Assembly: GCA_002323325.1 (NCBI GenBank)
Contig: DCQA01000050.1
Coordinates: 22,053 to 86,052, forward strand
DNA length: 64,000 nucleotides
Direction: 5' to 3'
Source of the DNA: Coxiellaceae bacterium UBA1530
GTDB taxonomy: Bacteria; Pseudomonadota; Gammaproteobacteria; Coxiellales; Coxiellaceae
This document shows positions 19,172-28,758 of this stretch, piece after piece. The notes beneath the pieces were generated by a model that saw nothing but the letters and a program-made list of their open reading frames with translations, was not told the DNA's origin and ran no database searches. Numbering within the stretch: the stretch's first letter is position 1; the number at the start of each line of letters is the position of its first letter. Both the position numbers and the translations under genes were made by a program.

Positions 19172-21253
19172 TCAGCATAGCTGTAAGGCATCTATCATAT
19201 CCAGTAAGGTATTATTCAGGCCAATCATTTCAAGGTTAGGTTGATAATGTTGGAACTGATTGTGACGGTCTTGTATTCGTTGTTGGCTGTCATGACCAAT
19301 CGCTTTAACTAATAAAGAACACTCCTTATGGAATTTCTCTGGCCAAAGGATTTTTATGGAGCTTTTAACAATGATCGAGCTTTGGTTATTGGAAATTATT
19401 CGTTCAAGTTCGTTAATGTGTCTTTTGAATTCTGTACCTCCAATATCGATAAGATCTTTTGTGTCAAAAGGGGATTGTAATCTAAAAATTAGACTATTAA
19501 AACATTGAAGGATCTCTTTTTCTCTTTTGATGCGCCTGTAAAAAACTTTATCTTTACGCATGTAGTTCTGTGGTTGATGTTGAAAGGATAAATAAACGGC
19601 CTTATTGGATTCAATGATCTTGACCATTTCATTTTTTAGATGAGTCAGTTGATATTCATCATAATGTTGATTAATCATAGTAAGGAGTTTAATAAAGCAA
19701 TCGATGATATTTTGATGCATATTTTTTAGCGCTTCATTACCCGTCGAGGGAAATAGTAACAAGGATGTCGAGAGCGCGATACCTGCACCAAGTAGTGTGT
19801 CGATAAGTCTGCTCTTTGCTGTTGAAAAAATAATTGAAAATAAATCATAATACCCACGATGGGAAATATAATCATAAAAAATGATAGTTAACATAATTGA
19901 TAGAGAGAAGAAAAAATAATTTTTATTAATATTATAGGTGCACATAAAGATGAGTATAGGGATCCAAAAAAATGGGGTGGAAAATTGTGGCCAGATATAG
20001 TTTGCTAATATCAACGTTATTATAAAACCAGCAATATGTCCTAGTGTTCTCTCCATCGCTTTTTTGATGGTGTCTCCGAATCTTACTTGAAGAATCAGAT
20101 TAGTTGTCAGAATCACCCAGCTAGGATGTTGGGATTCAACTATTTTACTTAAGACTAAAGCCAGCGGTATTGCGATCATTGCTCTAATCGCAATTTTACT
20201 ATTCACTGAAAGTTTACCCTTGGTCAACAGAGAGTGGTCTGAAAACATATATTTTATCTTGTTAAGTGACTTTTCATCAGTATGGTTTCTCTTTAGAGTA
20301 TGATGGTTGATGGATAGATTAGAAAAATGAATCAGATCATCAGACAGTCGTTGGATGATATAGCATAATTCAACCTCGTCGTTATTTCTAAGGTTGATTG
20401 TATGAGTCACTTCATCAGTGAATTTATCACAGGCTTTTCGCACTAATTCTGAAGTCACAGTTTTTTTATTCTTCAGTATTTGCTTAAAGTAATTTTTTGA
20501 GACGATTTCTAGAGATTTTCCAATTGATTCAGAGCATATTATTTTTTGATATTTGTAAAATAAGATCGATATAGCTGTATAAAGCTCCTCAGTTTCAACC
20601 AGCTTTAAGTGTTGTTCATTGATGGATGTAATAGTCGGTTTAGGAATCATCTGCTGTTTATTCCTTGTATTTTGACAGATCTTAATCCATTTAATTATGG
20701 ATTCACTGATATTACTCGCCCTACTATGATGATGACGTTGAGTTATTAGTAAATGGAAGAGATTTGTCACATATCCAACAGTGCATCCTATCATCAGGGA
20801 TGCGAATAATTCCATGAGACTGATATTGAAGTTAGCTGTTTGAGGTTGGTAAGAAAATGCTAAAACAACGATGGAAAACTTTGCGATGATCAACATATGG
20901 TTATTAATCAATGAGTAGAAATACAATACACCACTGACCAATATTAGGAAAATGCAGCTTAATATCCAATATGGACTCAATACATGGCTTATTAAAGCAC
21001 AAGAAACTAGTGTTATTGTACCAAAGACGTGCATCATAATTTTGTTTCGTACACTCTGTTGACTTACAAAAAAGGTACTAAGTGTGGCAGATAAGATGCA
21101 ATAGAATGAGGCGGTTTTATCAAGAGGGATTAGCTGAGCTATCAGTGCCGCAAGACAGCAAGCGATTGTGCCAATAAATCCAGTTCTCCAGTGCGATTTA
21201 TACACCAGGATATAAATAATTTTGCGGATACTTTTTCTGACGGTGCTAATCAT
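19172..21253 (-). CDS. FUSC family membrane protein (fusaric acid resistance/YccS-like)
   Basis: A 693-residue protein with the two-part FUSC layout: an N-terminal block of about six membrane helices (residues about 20-170), a long cytoplasmic helical part (about 180-340), a second membrane block starting at NSKIAIRAMIAIPLALVLSK and containing the conserved GDTIKKAMERTLGHIAGF segment, then a soluble C-terminal tail of about 170 residues. Family members export aromatic acids and similar compounds or have unknown substrates; the exact role here is not known. It stands alone, 90 bases from the EamA gene on the same strand. Confidence 0.85.
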   Translation of the reverse strand: MISTVRKSIRKIIYILVYKSHWRTGFIGTIACCLAALIAQLIPLDKTASFYCILSATLSTFFVSQQSVRNKIMMHVFGTITLVSCALISHVLSPYWILSCIFLILVSGVLYFYSLINNHMLIIAKFSIVVLAFSYQPQTANFNISLMELFASLMIGCTVGYVTNLFHLLITQRHHHSRASNISESIIKWIKICQNTRNKQQMIPKPTITSINEQHLKLVETEELYTAISILFYKYQKIICSESIGKSLEIVSKNYFKQILKNKKTVTSELVRKACDKFTDEVTHTINLRNNDEVELCYIIQRLSDDLIHFSNLSINHHTLKRNHTDEKSLNKIKYMFSDHSLLTKGKLSVNSKIAIRAMIAIPLALVLSKIVESQHPSWVILTTNLILQVRFGDTIKKAMERTLGHIAGFIITLILANYIWPQFSTPFFWIPILIFMCTYNINKNYFFFSLSIMLTIIFYDYISHRGYYDLFSIIFSTAKSRLIDTLLGAGIALSTSLLLFPSTGNEALKNMHQNIIDCFIKLLTMINQHYDEYQLTHLKNEMVKIIESNKAVYLSFQHQPQNYMRKDKVFYRRIKREKEILQCFNSLIFRLQSPFDTKDLIDIGGTEFKRHINELERIISNNQSSIIVKSSIKILWPEKFHKECSLLVKAIGHDSQQRIQDRHNQFQHYQPNLEMIGLNNTLLDMIDALQLC

Positions 21254-21342
21254 TAGAGTTCAATGCTGACAGGAAATTCATCAAAAGTATAAGGTAGAAG
21301 GCGACAACAAATCCATAAATATTCAGTGATTTGTAATTGGAG

Positions 21343-22206
21343 TCACGTGTTATCTTGGGTCTGTAAGCATTGAGACAATAGAAAACCAATGATGATGATA
21401 GCGCCACCTATCATTGTATGACGTGTGATTTCCTCTTGGATTAACCAGAAGGCAAAGACGCTAGCAAAGATCGGTTCAAATGCGTAGATAATAGCAGCGG
21501 TTGCAGCATGGATAAAACGTTGATAGTAATTTTGTAATAGTAATCCAATACTGGTTCCGACTACGCCACAAAATATTATTGCGCTCCATACTGACGTTGT
21601 TGAGGAAAAATAGCTAGTTTCAAAGGGTAGTACGCATAGAGGAAACAGCGCTGAGATAACGAGTTGGTAGAATACTAATAGTAAAATATTCTGTTTGTAT
21701 TGAGTAAACTTACTCAGTGACGTGATATACAGGGCATAACTCAATGCGCTGGCGAGTGTCCAGGCATTTCCCTGCCAGTTATTACTGAATTGTGATTGAG
21801 TGAGTATGTATACTCCCAAGAGTGTTATCAATGCAGCAATAAAATCAACGGGTCGTAAACGATCGAGTTTTAAGAGTGGCATAAAAAATGGCACCAGGAT
21901 AACCGATATGGCTGTGATAAAAGCTGAGCTGGATGCCGTAATAGTCTGAAGCCCCGTTGTTTGTGCAACATTGGCAAAGCCATTCAGTATACCAAGGACC
22001 AGTGCATGCCAAATTAATCTGCGCTGAGTATGTTTGAGACGTGATATGACAATGGGTAATAACGCCAGTGCAGCAATGGTATTTCGTATGGCAGCAAATA
22101 GAGACGGACTACAATCATGAACCGCCTCATGAATGAAAGGGAACGTTGCTCCCCAGCAGGCTGTCATGATAAAGAGAGCGACCAGTGCTCGATGTACTTG
22201 TGACAT
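21343..22206 (-). CDS. EamA-family (DMT) transporter
   Basis: A 287-residue protein with ten predicted membrane helices in two repeated EamA halves. The first half has the typical WGATFPFIHEAV start and AIRNTIAALALLP; the second ends with the EPIFASVFAF motif. Family members move metabolites, often exporting amino acids or similar compounds; the substrate is not evident. The gene lies 18 bases after minE on the same strand and is probably transcribed from the min operon. Confidence 0.88.
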   Translation of the reverse strand: MSQVHRALVALFIMTACWGATFPFIHEAVHDCSPSLFAAIRNTIAALALLPIVISRLKHTQRRLIWHALVLGILNGFANVAQTTGLQTITASSSAFITAISVILVPFFMPLLKLDRLRPVDFIAALITLLGVYILTQSQFSNNWQGNAWTLASALSYALYITSLSKFTQYKQNILLLVFYQLVISALFPLCVLPFETSYFSSTTSVWSAIIFCGVVGTSIGLLLQNYYQRFIHAATAAIIYAFEPIFASVFAFWLIQEEITRHTMIGGAIIIIGFLLSQCLQTQDNT

Positions 22207-22224
22207 AGTCGCTCTCTTGGAAGA

Positions 22225-22482
22225 TTATGGTGTAACTTGCTCTGGGAACATGACGTTGAGTTCCAAGACAGCATTATTATCTTTCGTTTGAAGATCAACG
22301 TGGATATTATCGAGATCCACTTGCGTATGTTTAGCAATCACTTGCATGATTTCTTGGCGCAGTTGAGGCAAGTAGTCTGGACTATTGCCTTCAGAACGTT
22401 GTTGCGCAATGATAATGTGTAAGCGATCTTTTGCGGTTTGTGCAGTGCTCTTGTGTAGTCCTAGTGCTTTTAAAACTCTCAT
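22225..22482 (-). CDS. minE: Cell division topological specificity factor MinE
   Basis: MinE drives the pole-to-pole oscillation of MinD by stimulating its ATPase. The 85-residue protein has the anti-MinCD N-terminal part with the conserved TAKDRLHIIIAQQR and the C-terminal dimerisation domain. Its start overlaps the stop of minD by four bases, as expected for the minCDE operon. Confidence 0.96.
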   Translation of the reverse strand: MRVLKALGLHKSTAQTAKDRLHIIIAQQRSEGNSPDYLPQLRQEIMQVIAKHTQVDLDNIHVDLQTKDNNAVLELNVMFPEQVTP

Positions 22483-23303
22483 GCAACAACCTCCGTCTGT
22501 CCTTTGAAGAGGCGTTTGAAAATACCCTGCTTTTTAGCGTTAGGATCAAAAGCGGGTAGCTTTTTCAAAAAACGTAAAACGATGTCTTGGTAAGCTTGTC
22601 CTGCATCACTTTTGTTTTGCAAAATAACCGGTGTTCCAGCATTGGATGCATTCAAGACCATCTTAGACTCGGGGATAATACCGAGTAGTTCAATACCTAA
22701 TAGATCCGTAATGTCTGAGATCGCAAGCATATCACCAGCGCTAGCACGTTTATCGCAATAGCGAGTTACGATCAATTGTTCTGTAATAGGCTCGCCTTGT
22801 TGCTCAGCACGCTGTGTCTTGGAACCTAGTAAGCCTAGAATACGATCTGAGTCTCGCACAGATGAAATTTCAGGGTTGGTAACAATAAAGGCATGATCGG
22901 CATAGTACATGGCCATGTGTGCGCCACGTTCAATACCTGCCGGTGAATCACAAATAATGTAATCAAAGGTTTCTTTAAGTTCTGTAATGATCTTTCCAGT
23001 ACCTTCTTTCGTCAGGATATCTTTATCACGAGTTTGTGAGGCAGCTAGGATGTGAAGGTTAGGATTACGTTTATCTTTAATTAACGCTTGGTTCAGTGTG
23101 GCATCATCGTTAATGACATTAGCAATGTCATACACAACACGGCGTTCACATCCCATGACCAAGTCAAGGTTTCGAAGACCAACGTCGAAATCAATCACAA
23201 CAGTTTTGTAGCCTTGATTAGCAAGGCCAGTGGCTATCGAGGCACTAGTGGTGGTTTTACCGACACCGCCTTTACCGGAAGTGACTACAATGACTTTTGA
23301 CAT
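22479..23303 (-). CDS. minD: Septum site-determining ATPase MinD
   Basis: MinD is the membrane-binding ATPase that recruits MinC and MinE. The 274-residue protein has the deviant Walker A GKGGVGKTT near the N-terminus, switch regions DFDVGLRNLDL and CDSPAGIE, and a C-terminal amphipathic membrane-targeting helix ending in KKQGIFKRLFKG. It lies one base after minC and overlaps minE. Confidence 0.97.
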   Translation of the reverse strand: MSKVIVVTSGKGGVGKTTTSASIATGLANQGYKTVVIDFDVGLRNLDLVMGCERRVVYDIANVINDDATLNQALIKDKRNPNLHILAASQTRDKDILTKEGTGKIITELKETFDYIICDSPAGIERGAHMAMYYADHAFIVTNPEISSVRDSDRILGLLGSKTQRAEQQGEPITEQLIVTRYCDKRASAGDMLAISDITDLLGIELLGIIPESKMVLNASNAGTPVILQNKSDAGQAYQDIVLRFLKKLPAFDPNAKKQGIFKRLFKGQTEVVA

Positions 23304-23304
23304 A

Positions 23305-24006
23305 TTAAATTCCTTCTATGTTGAGTTGGTCGTCCTGCACATAGATGTGCAGCATGGGTTGCTTAGTTTTAGGTACACTGATGTGATCTTTGACTAAGTA
23401 GCGTCCTGCTATGGAGATGAGTTCAGCATCCAGCTGTTTGCAGAAAATATGTGTGTTGGGATTACCTGTGGCGCCCGCAATAGCACGACCACGAAGTGGA
23501 CCGTAAATATGAATGTTGCCATCGGCTATGCATTCAGCGCCGGCATTCACTGCCGCCATGATAATTAGATCAGCATCTTTAGCGTAGACTTGAGTGCCAG
23601 CACGTATGGGTTTAGTGATCACTTTAGTGGCTGTGTAAGTGGGTGAGCTCTTGGTGGTTTTAGTGGGTTTTTTAGCGGGTTTTGCATCATTTAAAATGGC
23701 TAAGCCTTGGTCAAAAGCATCTTGTTTAAGTGTTTTGTTCAGTCCGCGAATACCAACAGGGGTCATATTAAAGTCACTGAGTGTTTGGCGCAGTTGTTTT
23801 AAGTTTAAGGCGTCTTGCGCAGTAACATGGCTTACATCAATCACGATAGGTGAGTCATTAAAATAGTTGGGAGCTGTCGTCTGGATATGAGTGAGCTCAT
23901 CGCTGATCGCTGGAATATCAAAAGACTGTAATTTGAGCACAGTCATTGGAAAAAAGTCCGCTTTTAATTGGAGTTTTTGGGCGCGAGTCATGTTTTTTTC
24001 AGCCAT
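23305..24006 (-). CDS. minC: Septum site-determining protein MinC
   Basis: MinC blocks FtsZ assembly away from midcell. The 233-residue protein has the N-terminal FtsZ-inhibiting domain and a C-terminal beta-helix domain with GTQVYAKDADLIIMAAVNAGAE-like strands and the RGRAIAGATGN turn, joined by a linker rich in Lys and Pro (KPAKKPTKTTK). The frame extends nine codons further upstream, but the ATG at 24006 has AAGGAA upstream and gives the usual start. It is the first gene of minCDE. Confidence 0.93.
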   Translation of the reverse strand: MAEKNMTRAQKLQLKADFFPMTVLKLQSFDIPAISDELTHIQTTAPNYFNDSPIVIDVSHVTAQDALNLKQLRQTLSDFNMTPVGIRGLNKTLKQDAFDQGLAILNDAKPAKKPTKTTKSSPTYTATKVITKPIRAGTQVYAKDADLIIMAAVNAGAECIADGNIHIYGPLRGRAIAGATGNPNTHIFCKQLDAELISIAGRYLVKDHISVPKTKQPMLHIYVQDDQLNIEGI

Positions 24007-24116
24007 ATTGTCCGTGTTCCTTTTATATTCCATGTATTAGGCGTTTTGAAGCTTAGCATTGCAACCATGAAAAATCCACGCGTATACGGTTAAACAAGTT
24101 GATAAACTCAGGATGA

Positions 24117-25526
24117 TCAGTGATTAGGTGGAATACTTTTTGGAGTGCGCGGAAAAGGAATGGTGTCACGTAGGTTGCTGACACCCGTAATATAGCGAAC
24201 TAAACGTTCAAATCCGAGACCAAAACCGGCGTGTGGTGTTGAGCCATAACGTCTTAGATCACAATACCATTGGTATTCTTCCACAGGTAAGCCACACGTT
24301 GTAATGCGTGATTCCAAGACGTCCAGACGTTCTTCACGTTGACTGCCTCCGATCAACTCACCAATGCCTGGTAGTAAGACATCCATGGCAGCAACGGTTT
24401 TTTGATCATCATTCATGCGCATGTAAAATGCTTTAATGTCTTTTGGATAATTTTTCACAACCACGGGTTTTTTGAACAGCGTATCGGTCAAGTAGCGTTC
24501 ATGTTCGGTTTGAAGGTCAATGCCCCAATGTACAGGATGCTCAAAGGTTTGTTTGGCTTTTTCCAGGTGTGAGATCGCATCGGTATAGTCGATGCACTCA
24601 AAGGCTGTACTCACCAGTTGTTCAACACGCGATAAACAGGTTTTATCGACCCATTGATTAAAGAAGTCCATATCATCAGGGTGGCGCTCGAGAATATCAC
24701 GGCAGACATATTGTAGCAGTTGTTGGGCTAATTCGATGTCATCATTAAGGTCAGCAAAAGCAATTTCAGGTTCTATCATCCAGAATTCGGCTAAGTGACG
24801 TGTGGTATTGGAGTTTTCAGCACGAAAGGTAGGTCCAAACGTGTACACTTTAGACAGTGCCATACAATATGATTCGACATTGAGTTGCCCAGAGCAGGTC
24901 AGGTAGGCGGGTTGACCAAAAAAGTCTTGTCGATAGTCAACCTTGCCTTGTTCATTTTTGGGAATATTATTTAAATTCATCGCAGTCACAGTAAAAAGTT
25001 CACCAGCACCTTCACAATCGCATGCTGTCAGAATGGGGGTATTAATCCAAACAAAGCCCTCTTCATTAAAAAATCGATGCACGGCCTGAGCAATGCTATT
25101 ACGAACGCGAGAGACCGCGCCTATGATATTGGTGCGTGGTCGTAAGTGGGAATGTTCACGCAGGTGTTCCATGCTGTGACGTTTAGCAGCCATAGGGTAG
25201 CTGTCAGGGTCTTGTACATCGCCAACCACGGTAAAGTCAGTGACTTGCATTTCCACCGATTGGTTTTTTCCCAAAGATTGTACCAGTTGACCTGTGGCTT
25301 TAATGGCGCAGCCGGTGGTGAGTCGAGTAATGTCTGTTTCATAATTAACCAATGTATTAGGGATGACTAATTGCAAGGAATCAAAACACGAGCCATCGCT
25401 TAAAGCGATAAAAGAAATCCCTGCCTTGGAGTCACGTCGGGTACGTACCCAGCCACGAACAGTTACAGCGGTTTGAGGAATGGTGCTTGGCTGTAAAATA
25501 TCTTTGACGGATGGAAATTGTTTCAT
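24117..25526 (-). CDS. asnS: Asparaginyl-tRNA synthetase
   Basis: A class IIb aminoacyl-tRNA synthetase that charges tRNA-Asn. The 469-residue product has the N-terminal OB-fold anticodon domain ([24 protein letters not shown]), motif 2 ([21 protein letters not shown]) and motif 3 ([15 protein letters not shown]). The frame opens 19 codons earlier, but the ATG at 25526 has an AGAGG site and gives a length like E. coli AsnS (466). It lies upstream of the min operon on the same strand with a 110-base gap. Confidence 0.95.
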   Translation of the reverse strand: MKQFPSVKDILQPSTIPQTAVTVRGWVRTRRDSKAGISFIALSDGSCFDSLQLVIPNTLVNYETDITRLTTGCAIKATGQLVQSLGKNQSVEMQVTDFTVVGDVQDPDSYPMAAKRHSMEHLREHSHLRPRTNIIGAVSRVRNSIAQAVHRFFNEEGFVWINTPILTACDCEGAGELFTVTAMNLNNIPKNEQGKVDYRQDFFGQPAYLTCSGQLNVESYCMALSKVYTFGPTFRAENSNTTRHLAEFWMIEPEIAFADLNDDIELAQQLLQYVCRDILERHPDDMDFFNQWVDKTCLSRVEQLVSTAFECIDYTDAISHLEKAKQTFEHPVHWGIDLQTEHERYLTDTLFKKPVVVKNYPKDIKAFYMRMNDDQKTVAAMDVLLPGIGELIGGSQREERLDVLESRITTCGLPVEEYQWYCDLRRYGSTPHAGFGLGFERLVRYITGVSNLRDTIPFPRTPKSIPPNH

Positions 25527-25650
25527 GGAGATACCCCTCTTCATTGATGCGCATACCTTAATCGAGATGAGGGTTGCGTGCAAATGTTTGGGGATGAATA
25601 GCTGGTTTAATCTTGTTGCAGTCGGGTTGCTGCGGTATAACTATCGAGTA

Positions 25651-26988
25651 TTAGGTTCCATATATCATAGAAGGAATTCTCAATTCATCTAGCTCGGTGA
25701 GAACGTTTTCTATGGATTGCGCAGTTGTTTTAATTCGCTGAGACGCATGTGCTTTATTGGCATCTGATTGTGCACGATGGGAGTCAATACTCCCATATAT
25801 CATAGAAGATATCCTCAATTCATCTAGCTCGGTGAGAACGTTTTCTATGGATTGCGCAGTTGTTTTAATTCGCTTAGACGCATGTGCTTTATTGGCATCT
25901 GATTGTGCACGATGGGAGTCAATACTCCCATAAAATTTACAGCACGCTGGCGGGGGGGTTGTTATGTCTTGTGAAATTTTTTCTATTTTACTTTTTAACT
26001 CAAGAATAGATGTGTTCATGCATTCGTCAGTGCACTTAAATTGATAGAGTAAGGTTTTTACTTTAATGGGTAATGCAGGATAAGCTTTTCTAAGCATGTT
26101 GACCTGTTCGACAGATGATGGGTCAGTATTATTAGAAAATAGAGTACCGCTATGAACTCTAGGGGAGACAATATTTGGGTTATCTGGACATGCTGGAGCT
26201 CTTATTGAGGCATCATATGCTTCTATAGATGCTATAGACGATTGTTTTTTGTCTTCATCTCCAGACACGTCGCTAAAAAGCGAGCTAAAATTTAAAAGGG
26301 GGTATAAATAGGATGAAAAAAAAGAAAAGAAAGAAAATAATAAAAGAAGTTGATTGTTATGAGCGGTACTAGCACTAATTCCTTGGATCGATTGAGGTCG
26401 ACTCCCGTTGTTTTCATTGTTTTCATTGTTTTCATTGCTTTCTGCTATTGGTGCACTATTTAAGGTATTTGGAATTAGTGGATTTTCCTCTTGCGGTCTA
26501 CTTTTTTTGCGAATTTCTTTCATTTTTTCAAGATAACCTTCAAGAGAAGAAGTAATGTCTTTAATAGATTGTATTTTTGTATCATTGATTACTAATGATC
26601 GTTTAAGAAAGCGTATGGCTATATTAACAGCTAATTTAACAGGTCCATTTTTACTAACTTGGTTAATAGAATTGAGTAAAGATTGAAGTAATGTTTCACG
26701 ATTATTTAATTCATTACAAGAGATTGGTTCTATTAGTCTCTCTTCTGAAAAAAGTGCATCGATTTCTTTAATAAGAGCACGAGGATGTGTCGCTATTATT
26801 TGAGAACTATTGGAATTGTGTTGAGCAAAAAATTTTTTTATACCCTCAAGATACCTATTATCGAGATCCTTCATACCTGCTATGTAACTGGCAAGTTTGT
26901 TTTCAGGGCCACTTGTATAGGGTTCTAACAAAGGTTTTATATGGTTTACAGTAAACATTGCTTTCTCATGTGTTTTGTTTGATACCAA
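25651..26988 (-). CDS. Hypothetical protein with C-terminal 45-residue tandem repeats
   Basis: I do not recognise this 445-residue protein. The first half is polar and helical. The middle has a tandem Asn-Glu-Asn run encoded by a 9-bp repeat and then a strongly hydrophobic run (LLLLFSFFSFFSSYLYPLL, about residues 211-229) that may span a membrane. The C-terminal part carries two nearly identical 45-residue units that start YGSIDSHRAQSD and are helical. No signal peptide. Long, helical, repeat-bearing and lineage-specific, it resembles effector-type proteins, but this is inference. It lies in an accessory stretch with other orphans. Confidence 0.65.
   Translation of the reverse strand: MVSNKTHEKAMFTVNHIKPLLEPYTSGPENKLASYIAGMKDLDNRYLEGIKKFFAQHNSNSSQIIATHPRALIKEIDALFSEERLIEPISCNELNNRETLLQSLLNSINQVSKNGPVKLAVNIAIRFLKRSLVINDTKIQSIKDITSSLEGYLEKMKEIRKKSRPQEENPLIPNTLNSAPIAESNENNENNENNGSRPQSIQGISASTAHNNQLLLLFSFFSFFSSYLYPLLNFSSLFSDVSGDEDKKQSSIASIEAYDASIRAPACPDNPNIVSPRVHSGTLFSNNTDPSSVEQVNMLRKAYPALPIKVKTLLYQFKCTDECMNTSILELKSKIEKISQDITTPPPACCKFYGSIDSHRAQSDANKAHASKRIKTTAQSIENVLTELDELRISSMIYGSIDSHRAQSDANKAHASQRIKTTAQSIENVLTELDELRIPSMIYGT
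25660..25929 (-). repeat. Two 135-bp tandem repeats inside an orphan gene
   Basis: The unit 25660-25794 is repeated at 25795-25929 with four differences in 135 positions, and the similarity extends a few bases past the second unit. Both keep the reading frame (45 codons each). The closeness shows a recent tandem duplication. Confidence 0.9.
26408..26434 (-). repeat. 9-bp microsatellite in frame (three copies)
   Basis: TTGTTTTCA is repeated three times head to tail and encodes the Asn-Glu-Asn run in the orphan protein. A fourth, degenerate copy follows. Length change by slippage would keep the frame. Confidence 0.85.
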
Positions 26989-27225
26989 TGAATCGAGGCA
27001 TGTTTCCTAATAGGCAATTCTGTATGAAGGAAGTGAACAGTCCGTAGTGATCAGTGAAGTCTTGAAGTAAATAATATACCTAAAAGATTAAGAAAATATT
27101 AAATATTCTGTGATTTAAACAATTTTTGTTGAATTTTTAATTAAAATGATACGTTTTGGAGTATTTTTGATGAATGAATGGGTGATAGGGCCCATATAGT
27201 CGACAAAGAAAGCAATAGTGCATTA
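26989..27225. other. AT-rich intergenic gap, nothing recognised
   Basis: About 240 bases, very AT-rich toward the downstream orphan gene. No ORF, hairpin or promoter stands out. Confidence 0.3.
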
Positions 27226-27849
27226 TCAACGCTGAGGGCGTTTTCCTGCGTTGTAATGTTGGTGGAGGAGGGTGTTGACGCGAGGGTGGAAAAAGGCACA
27301 GTTCCACCATGAAGAGGATTTTTTTTCTGTATGGGGTGTCGATAAGTCTAAGGTGATGCTTTCATTATTGGAATTAGATAAAGACTCAATACCATCAAAA
27401 GTCTGTCTAGATGACTGAGTTGAGGTGGAATCGGTATTGTCATAGGCCTCCAGGATGAATTCAATGGAGCGAATAACGTGAGATAACTGTGTTTGGTGAT
27501 TTGTCAGCCATTGGTTGACAATAAATGTGGTTAACCATTGGTGTTGCATGGGCTCTAATTGAGCATGTATCTCTCTTAATAAGTAGCTACGGTATTTTTT
27601 TTCTAAGGTCGATGTGGTTTGCGTTTCATGGATAAAATGGATGAGCACCTCGATAATGTCGGGACATAAAACAATGGCTTTAATGGTGTCTTGTTGACTA
27701 TCTAGTTGATCATTGAACTTTGATAATGTCGCAATTTGTGATTTGGTGAGTGGTAGTTCTGGGGATGCATGATCATTCAATATAGTTTCTATATGGTGCA
27801 AGTAATTGGATATAGCATCTGATAATGATGGTGTATGGGTTGGTTGCAT
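27226..27849 (-). CDS. Hypothetical helical protein (207 aa)
   Basis: I do not recognise this 207-residue protein. It has no signal peptide or membrane span. The first two thirds are predicted helices; the last third is Ser/Thr-rich and ends with a Trp/His-containing basic tail (SSSWWNCAFFHPR). The ATG has GAGG at good spacing, supporting a real gene. With the neighbouring repeat protein it forms an accessory block; both look like lineage-specific proteins. Confidence 0.6.
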   Translation of the reverse strand: MQPTHTPSLSDAISNYLHHIETILNDHASPELPLTKSQIATLSKFNDQLDSQQDTIKAIVLCPDIIEVLIHFIHETQTTSTLEKKYRSYLLREIHAQLEPMQHQWLTTFIVNQWLTNHQTQLSHVIRSIEFILEAYDNTDSTSTQSSRQTFDGIESLSNSNNESITLDLSTPHTEKKSSSWWNCAFFHPRVNTLLHQHYNAGKRPQR

Positions 27850-28222
27850 GAGTTACCTCGGTTTTAAACCGCTATTGAATGAATAAAACAGTTTATTTTA
27901 TCGTACAAAGATAAGATGAAAAATTAAGAGAAGATTAGAAAATTAAAAAGTGATTTCAACGTCCATGACAAAGTTAATGATGAATGGTCAATCAGTGAGT
28001 ATTGGTTTAGTGATCATGGAATGACAGTAAGCTTTTTATTAGAGATGATTCAGGGTGCTAAAATTCGACACCTATGAATAGTAAAATTTCGCTATATACT
28101 ATCATCCTCTAACATCAGATACCCATGAGAAAAAGTATGATCTTCTTAGAGTTATTGTTGAATGAGTACAAAGAAAGGTTGTGATGAATCACAGGAATAA
28201 TAGTTCATAGCAATAAAAAAAG
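27850..28222. other. Intergenic gap before the tRNA, nothing recognised
   Basis: About 370 AT-rich bases between the orphan gene and the tRNA. No supported ORF or clear repeat. Confidence 0.3.
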
Positions 28223-28295
28223 TGGAGAATGTGAGACTCGAACTCACGACCTTCTGCCTGGTAGGCAGACACTCTACCTCCTGAGCTAATCCCCC
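28223..28295 (-). tRNA. tRNA with anticodon ACC (Gly GGU codon) and alanine-type acceptor
   Basis: The minus strand folds as a complete 73-nt cloverleaf. Acceptor GGGGGAU pairs with AUUCUCC (7 bp, two G-U pairs), the D arm has GCUC/GAGU with an 8-nt loop and G18-G19, the anticodon stem UCUGC/GCAGA has loop CUACCAG, and the T arm GUGAG/CUCAC has loop UUCGAGU. The anticodon at 28262-28260 is ACC. The third acceptor pair is G3:U70 and the discriminator is A73, the main identity elements of alanyl-tRNA synthetase. The 3' CCA is not encoded. The base before position 1 (28296) could also pair with A73. Bacterial Gly tRNAs usually have GCC, UCC or CCC, so this could be a divergent Gly reader, an Ala tRNA with altered anticodon, or a recent pseudogene. 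Confidence 0.85.
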
Positions 28296-28758
28296 ACGTT
28301 AATTGTAATAGTAGTAGAAGTTTCTAAAAAATCAAATGAAGGTATAAAGTGCGTTTCTTCATTACTCGATGGTGGGTGAGTCAACGAAGGTGAATGTTCA
28401 ATAGATCTCTAAATTGTATTTTACAGAAAAATAAAAATAATAATTTCGTGATTTAAAGTCTAGTAAGTCAATTAAGGAAATATTGTTATGAAGATATTTT
28501 AAATGTTTCATCATTTTTTAATATATGTTGTTTATGAGCTTCAAAAATACTTGTTTGTGGGTAAATTTTTATACTTTATAAAATAGAATTTTAATGGCAA
28601 TTAAAAAATAGATTTTTCTGATTCTTAAAGGAATATTTTTTTAACCCTCTATTTTAAATATATATTTTCTCTCATGAGAGATATTTAGGAAAACCGAAAA
28701 AAAATCATCTATAATTTGTGTATTGATTACGGTTTGAGGTTATGTTGGGGTTTTACTT
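28296..28758. other. AT-rich intergenic region upstream of the secreted pair
   Basis: About 460 strongly AT-rich bases. A TATAAT at 28710-28715 could be the -10 box for the downstream gene, but no clear -35 is seen. No ORF. Confidence 0.3.
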
